This document shows, in pieces, positions 6,543 to 9,084 of a stretch of 9,084 nt of DNA (the stretch's first letter is position 1; each line of letters starts with the position of its first letter). Position numbers and translations under genes: made by a program. This DNA comes from an uncultured Pirellula sp. (GTDB taxonomy: Bacteria > Planctomycetota > Planctomycetia > Pirellulales > Pirellulaceae). The notes under the pieces were generated by a model that was not told the DNA's origin, did no database searches, and saw only the letters and a program-made list of their open reading frames with translations. The DNA lies in NCBI GenBank assembly GCA_903837255.1, contig CAILTZ010000009.1, positions 1-9,084 of the forward strand. Reading direction: 5' to 3'.

Positions 6543-7486
6543 AGGTAAGCACAGTCATCCCTGTTTACAACCGTCAGGAATTGGTCAAGCGTGCGATTGC
6601 ATCGGCCCAGGCGCAGAGAGTCGATGGCCATGAGATTGTGGTGATCGACAATCGCAGCACCGATTCTACTTGGGAGGTTGTTCAGGGGCTCGCCAGATCC
6701 GATTCTCGCATCCGTTGTATCCGAAACGAGCAGAATGTCGGTCCAGTACGAAACTGGCGACTGGGGATTCAGGCGTCTAGAGGGGAGTATTGCCATCTAC
6801 TTTTTTCTGATGATTGCATCGAGCCCGTTTTTTTGAACGAGACGCTCAAGGTTCTCGATAGCCAGACAGCCTTGGTGCTTACGGGGCACACGATTTTGGA
6901 TTCCCAGGCAGTGCGTGCTGTGTCGAATTTCCAAAGCCAGGAAGTGATCTCTCGAGAGGAATTTTTAGAGGCGGCCGTGTTTCTGAATCCCAAGGATATT
7001 CAGTTGCTCTCGCCGCTTAGCGCTTTGTTTCGCCGCAGCGACATGCTCGAATCGCTGATCGATGAAATTCCCAATCCCTTTGGGATCGATTTTGCAGGCC
7101 ATGGGGCGGGGCCAGACCAATTGATTTTTATGTTGACTGCGGTCAAATACCCTTTTGTGCACTGTGTTAACAAACGGTTGGCGGTGATGCATGCCCACGC
7201 CGGATCAATAACGATCCAGGCCAGAGATTTAAGTCTACCTAGGGAGTGCGCTAGGTGGTACTTTGTTGACAAGCATTGGCCGCAGGTTCGGGAATCTTAC
7301 CGAGCGATGCTCTGGCTAAAAAGCAAGAAGAATCCGGTTTACAGGGCGCTTTACGATCATGTTGACCGGCAGGTCGGCGGCCGGGTGCGAATTGGTAAGG
7401 CGATCGATTATGGGATACGTAGGTTGTTTCGGCTCCGAGGCAGCTATCCTACGAGCGATTTTAGTCCATCGACAAGGAGTCGTTGA
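6539..7486 (+). CDS. Family 2 glycosyltransferase
   Basis: A 315-residue GT-A fold enzyme, probably transferring a sugar from a nucleotide-sugar donor to the growing lipid-linked glycan at the cytoplasmic face of the membrane. The N-terminus has the GT2 signature VSTVIPVYNRQ (3-13), then VVIDNRSTDST (34-44) contributing to nucleotide binding, NEQNVGPVRNWRLGI (63-77), and FSDD (89-92) as the DxD-like metal-binding motif. GPDQ (191-194) lies where the family often has the catalytic acidic residue, and HAHAGSIT (218-225) resembles the conserved downstream HxxGSxT element. The C-terminal 40 residues are rich in Arg and Lys (for example YGIRRLFRLR, 291-300) and could peripherally bind membrane. 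The ATG overlaps the flippase stop by four bases and has no strong ribosome binding site, so re-initiation is likely. The stop overlaps the next gene by one base. Sugar specificity is unknown. Confidence 0.92.
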   Translation: MKVSTVIPVYNRQELVKRAIASAQAQRVDGHEIVVIDNRSTDSTWEVVQGLARSDSRIRCIRNEQNVGPVRNWRLGIQASRGEYCHLLFSDDCIEPVFLNETLKVLDSQTALVLTGHTILDSQAVRAVSNFQSQEVISREEFLEAAVFLNPKDIQLLSPLSALFRRSDMLESLIDEIPNPFGIDFAGHGAGPDQLIFMLTAVKYPFVHCVNKRLAVMHAHAGSITIQARDLSLPRECARWYFVDKHWPQVRESYRAMLWLKSKKNPVYRALYDHVDRQVGGRVRIGKAIDYGIRRLFRLRGSYPTSDFSPSTRSR

Positions 7487-7488
7487 TG
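7474..7488 (+). promoter_or_regulatory. Shine-Dalgarno and ATG fixing the ligase-like gene start
   Basis: AAGGAG (7474-7479) lies six bases before the ATG at 7486-7488. A TTG at 7483 is also in frame but sits only three bases from the Shine-Dalgarno sequence, so the ATG is preferred. The stop of the glycosyltransferase and this ATG form TGATG. This is the strongest ribosome binding site of the glycan cluster. Confidence 0.75.
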
Positions 7489-8862
7489 CATCCATTGATT
7501 TCTAGCGATCAAGGCTATGGGCCATTGAGAAATGGCCGGAGGCCTACTCGTAGCGACTCGGCCATGCCATTGGATTCAACCTCTCGAACCGCCCATCGAT
7601 GGGCGGATCACGAGGGCTGGCGTCTGTTCTTTAGGCGTAGCAATATAGTCCCGCTTATCGTTGCAGTGAGCATGGTCATCCCAGTGACCTTGATCGGCAC
7701 GTTTCGGCTTGGCGAGTTATTGGTCTTGGCACTGTACCCGTTTTACTTCCGGCAGATCCTCAAGGCAATGCGTAACCGAGAGGTTTTTTTCCTGGTGTGT
7801 TTGGGAGTATTGTGGTTGGTCTCGCAGGTGCTGAGCGACCTGTACAATGCTACCTCGATGAAGAACTCTTTAAAAGGGTTAGGTAGTATTGTACTGACGA
7901 TGACGACGTTCCTGTTTTTCTGCGGGTTGTACTGCCGCGATTATCGAAACCACCTTGGGACTTTGCTTGGTGTGTTTGCCGGTGGTTTGCTGAGTTCCAG
8001 TTTGCTTTACCGCTACGATGGTAGCAATCAGGGTTACATGGATAACCTATGGGATTTCTACGTCTCGGGTTGGGCGCATCCGGCCTTCACTCTGCTGGCC
8101 TTTCTCCTGTACCGATCGCATCCGTGGATCGTATTCCCGATAGGTATTGGGTACGGCGTGTTGGCCAACATGTATGGCGGGCGCTCTGACGGACTTGTCG
8201 TGCTGGTGAGCACCTTGTTTTTTCTTTATTTGTGGATCAAATTAAATTCTTCGAAGAGGGATTTGCGTTTCTCGATGAGGTCAGGTTTTCTTCTTAGCGC
8301 TCTATTGCTTATCCCTTTGTTCGTCCTTTACGTCAATTACGCTCAAAGTGGTGCATTGGGCAAAGCCGCAAAGATGCAGATTGATTTAGCCAAAAATCCC
8401 TACAACCCCGTTGAGGTTTTGCTACTTGCTCGAAACGAATCCGTGATCGCCTTGGATGCCATTTATGAGAAACCGATTCTGGGGCATGGTTCCTGGGCGA
8501 ACCCAGGTCATTTGCTAAAACTGTATCTGCTCAAGATGCGAGAGATCTATGGGGCGGCGGCACCCAAGCGTCTGGTCCACGACATCTTGCCAGTTCATTC
8601 GGTTCTGCTCGGGGCATGGGTTTTTAGCGGCTTTGCAGGATTCCTTTTTTGGGTTTACGTAATCTATCGAACCTTTTATTTATCGAACCAGCTTCTTATC
8701 CATGGCACGCTAGCGATGGTGGCGATCGCAGTGGTTTATCTCCCTTTTTTTTCATGGCACGTGCTGTTTTCGCCGAATGCATTTGCACGATTTTCCTGGC
8801 CGATGAGCATGGCATTTTTGATTTTCGCAAATGCTTACCACGTTCGAGCAAAAACTGACTAG
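7486..8862 (+). CDS. O-antigen ligase/polymerase-like membrane protein
   Basis: A 458-residue polytopic membrane protein of the Wzy/WaaL (O-antigen ligase, PF04932-like) type, expected to polymerise flipped repeat units or transfer the finished glycan on the periplasmic side. A polar N-terminus of about 50 residues precedes hydrophobic segments near 53-71, 73-90, 99-117, 132-150, 157-175, 197-212, 213-229, 235-252, 266-284, 370-395, 404-423 and 433-450. Family-like features are GGRSDG (231-236) at a membrane edge, a large hydrophilic loop (about 286-368), LLARNES (313-319), KPILGHGSW (329-337), and H365 and H371 in HDILPVHSVLLGAW near the end of that loop; such loop Arg and His residues matter in WaaL/Wzy enzymes. 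Sequence alone does not separate polymerase from ligase; the neighbouring flippase favours a Wzx/Wzy-type pathway. The gene overlaps the preceding stop by one base and is followed after five bases by another glycosyltransferase. Confidence 0.85.
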   Translation: MHPLISSDQGYGPLRNGRRPTRSDSAMPLDSTSRTAHRWADHEGWRLFFRRSNIVPLIVAVSMVIPVTLIGTFRLGELLVLALYPFYFRQILKAMRNREVFFLVCLGVLWLVSQVLSDLYNATSMKNSLKGLGSIVLTMTTFLFFCGLYCRDYRNHLGTLLGVFAGGLLSSSLLYRYDGSNQGYMDNLWDFYVSGWAHPAFTLLAFLLYRSHPWIVFPIGIGYGVLANMYGGRSDGLVVLVSTLFFLYLWIKLNSSKRDLRFSMRSGFLLSALLLIPLFVLYVNYAQSGALGKAAKMQIDLAKNPYNPVEVLLLARNESVIALDAIYEKPILGHGSWANPGHLLKLYLLKMREIYGAAAPKRLVHDILPVHSVLLGAWVFSGFAGFLFWVYVIYRTFYLSNQLLIHGTLAMVAIAVVYLPFFSWHVLFSPNAFARFSWPMSMAFLIFANAYHVRAKTD

Positions 8863-8867
8863 GCGAG

Positions 8868-9084
8868 ATGAGCGTGACGGGCAAGATCCTTTTTATAAGT
8901 TTCGGCGAATTAAGCAAAACAGGGTGCCTGAGGGCTTACCATCTGACACTCTGTTTACGTCAACTCGGATGGGATGCTCATATTGCCGTTCCCGATTGCG
9001 AGTCGAACCGAGAGTCCGAGCAAGCTGCGACGGTAGCCCCGTTTTATTTTGATCCTTCGCCGATGAAATTCCGGGCTAGCGTGG
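8868..9084 (+). CDS. GT-B type glycosyltransferase, N-terminus only (cut by window end)
   Basis: An ATG five bases after the preceding stop opens a frame that stays open for 72 codons to the window edge. AGGCGAG (8861-8867) directly upstream is a possible but closely spaced ribosome binding site. The protein begins MSVTGKILFISFGELSKTG (1-19): a short beta strand, then a glycine-containing loop, then RAYHLTLCLRQLGWDAHIAV (22-41). This strand-loop-helix-LGWDxxIAVP pattern matches the N-terminal Rossmann half of GT4/GT1-like glycosyltransferases, whose usual form is a loop with an L-x-x-x-L-x-x-x-G-H/W-x-V pattern. The helix bears the acceptor-side residues in that fold. The donor-binding C-terminal domain with the E-x7-E motif would lie beyond the window, so the assignment rests on the N-terminus and on the glycan-cluster context. 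Confidence 0.65.
   Translation, partial: MSVTGKILFISFGELSKTGCLRAYHLTLCLRQLGWDAHIAVPDCESNRESEQAATVAPFYFDPSPMKFRASV

Noticed and set aside
6290..6796. Minus-strand open frame of 168 codons across the flippase/GT2 junction
   Set aside because: Both genes beneath it have clear family motifs in the + frames, and the translated frame shows no membrane, domain or motif pattern of its own.
7483..7485. TTG as start of the ligase-like gene
   Set aside because: The adjacent ATG at 7486 has better Shine-Dalgarno spacing (six bases compared with three) and forms the usual TGATG overlap.
8831..9052. 73-codon + frame spanning the end of the ligase-like gene and the last glycosyltransferase
   Set aside because: It overlaps two better-supported frames, and its protein has no recognisable pattern; the frame beginning at 8868 has the GT-B N-terminal pattern and proper spacing.

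Overview
The window looks like part of a planctomycete chromosome, most likely from the Pirellulales. The main evidence is the first gene pair: a secreted PSCyt1/DUF1549/DUF1553 protein followed by a Tat-type DUF1501 protein, a pairing that is greatly expanded in Planctomycetes and rare elsewhere. Weak or absent Shine-Dalgarno sequences at several starts and moderate GC content fit this, but the lineage is inferred from gene content only. All six supported genes are on the + strand.

Region 1 (1-323) holds no convincing gene. It contains an imperfect GC-rich hairpin, a 14-bp tandem repeat whose second copy forms the 5' arm of a good intrinsic terminator, a 12-bp GC-rich tandem repeat and a weak promoter candidate. 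It probably separates an unseen upstream unit from the first gene.

Region 2 (324-4992) is a two-gene unit with a 13-nt spacer. The first product is an exported 1036-residue protein with a c-type-haem motif, DUF1549, a coiled coil, a discoidin-like carbohydrate-binding domain and DUF1553. The second is a 514-residue Tat-exported DUF1501 protein with an alkaline-phosphatase/sulfatase-like fold. Such pairs are thought to act on extracellular polysaccharide or related substrates, but their biochemistry is largely unknown.

Region 3 (4993-5219) is an intergenic gap with a weak terminator candidate and a promoter candidate. Region 4 (5220-9084) is the start of a surface-polysaccharide cluster: a Wzx-like flippase with a TTG start, a family-2 glycosyltransferase, an O-antigen ligase/polymerase-like membrane protein and the N-terminus of a GT-B type glycosyltransferase that runs off the window. 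These four genes are tightly packed (ATGA overlap, TGATG overlap, 5-nt gap), so they are probably one transcript. Together they would assemble a lipid-linked glycan on the cytoplasmic face, flip it across the membrane, and polymerise or transfer it outside.

I found no CRISPR array, RNA gene, transposon or convincing new defence-type system. The points most worth a second look are the non-ATG start of the flippase next to a T8-AGGAGG tract, the C-poor G+T-rich composition of that gene, the repeat-bearing leader of the first gene, and the placement of an extracellular PSCyt1/DUF1501 pair beside a glycan-export cluster.
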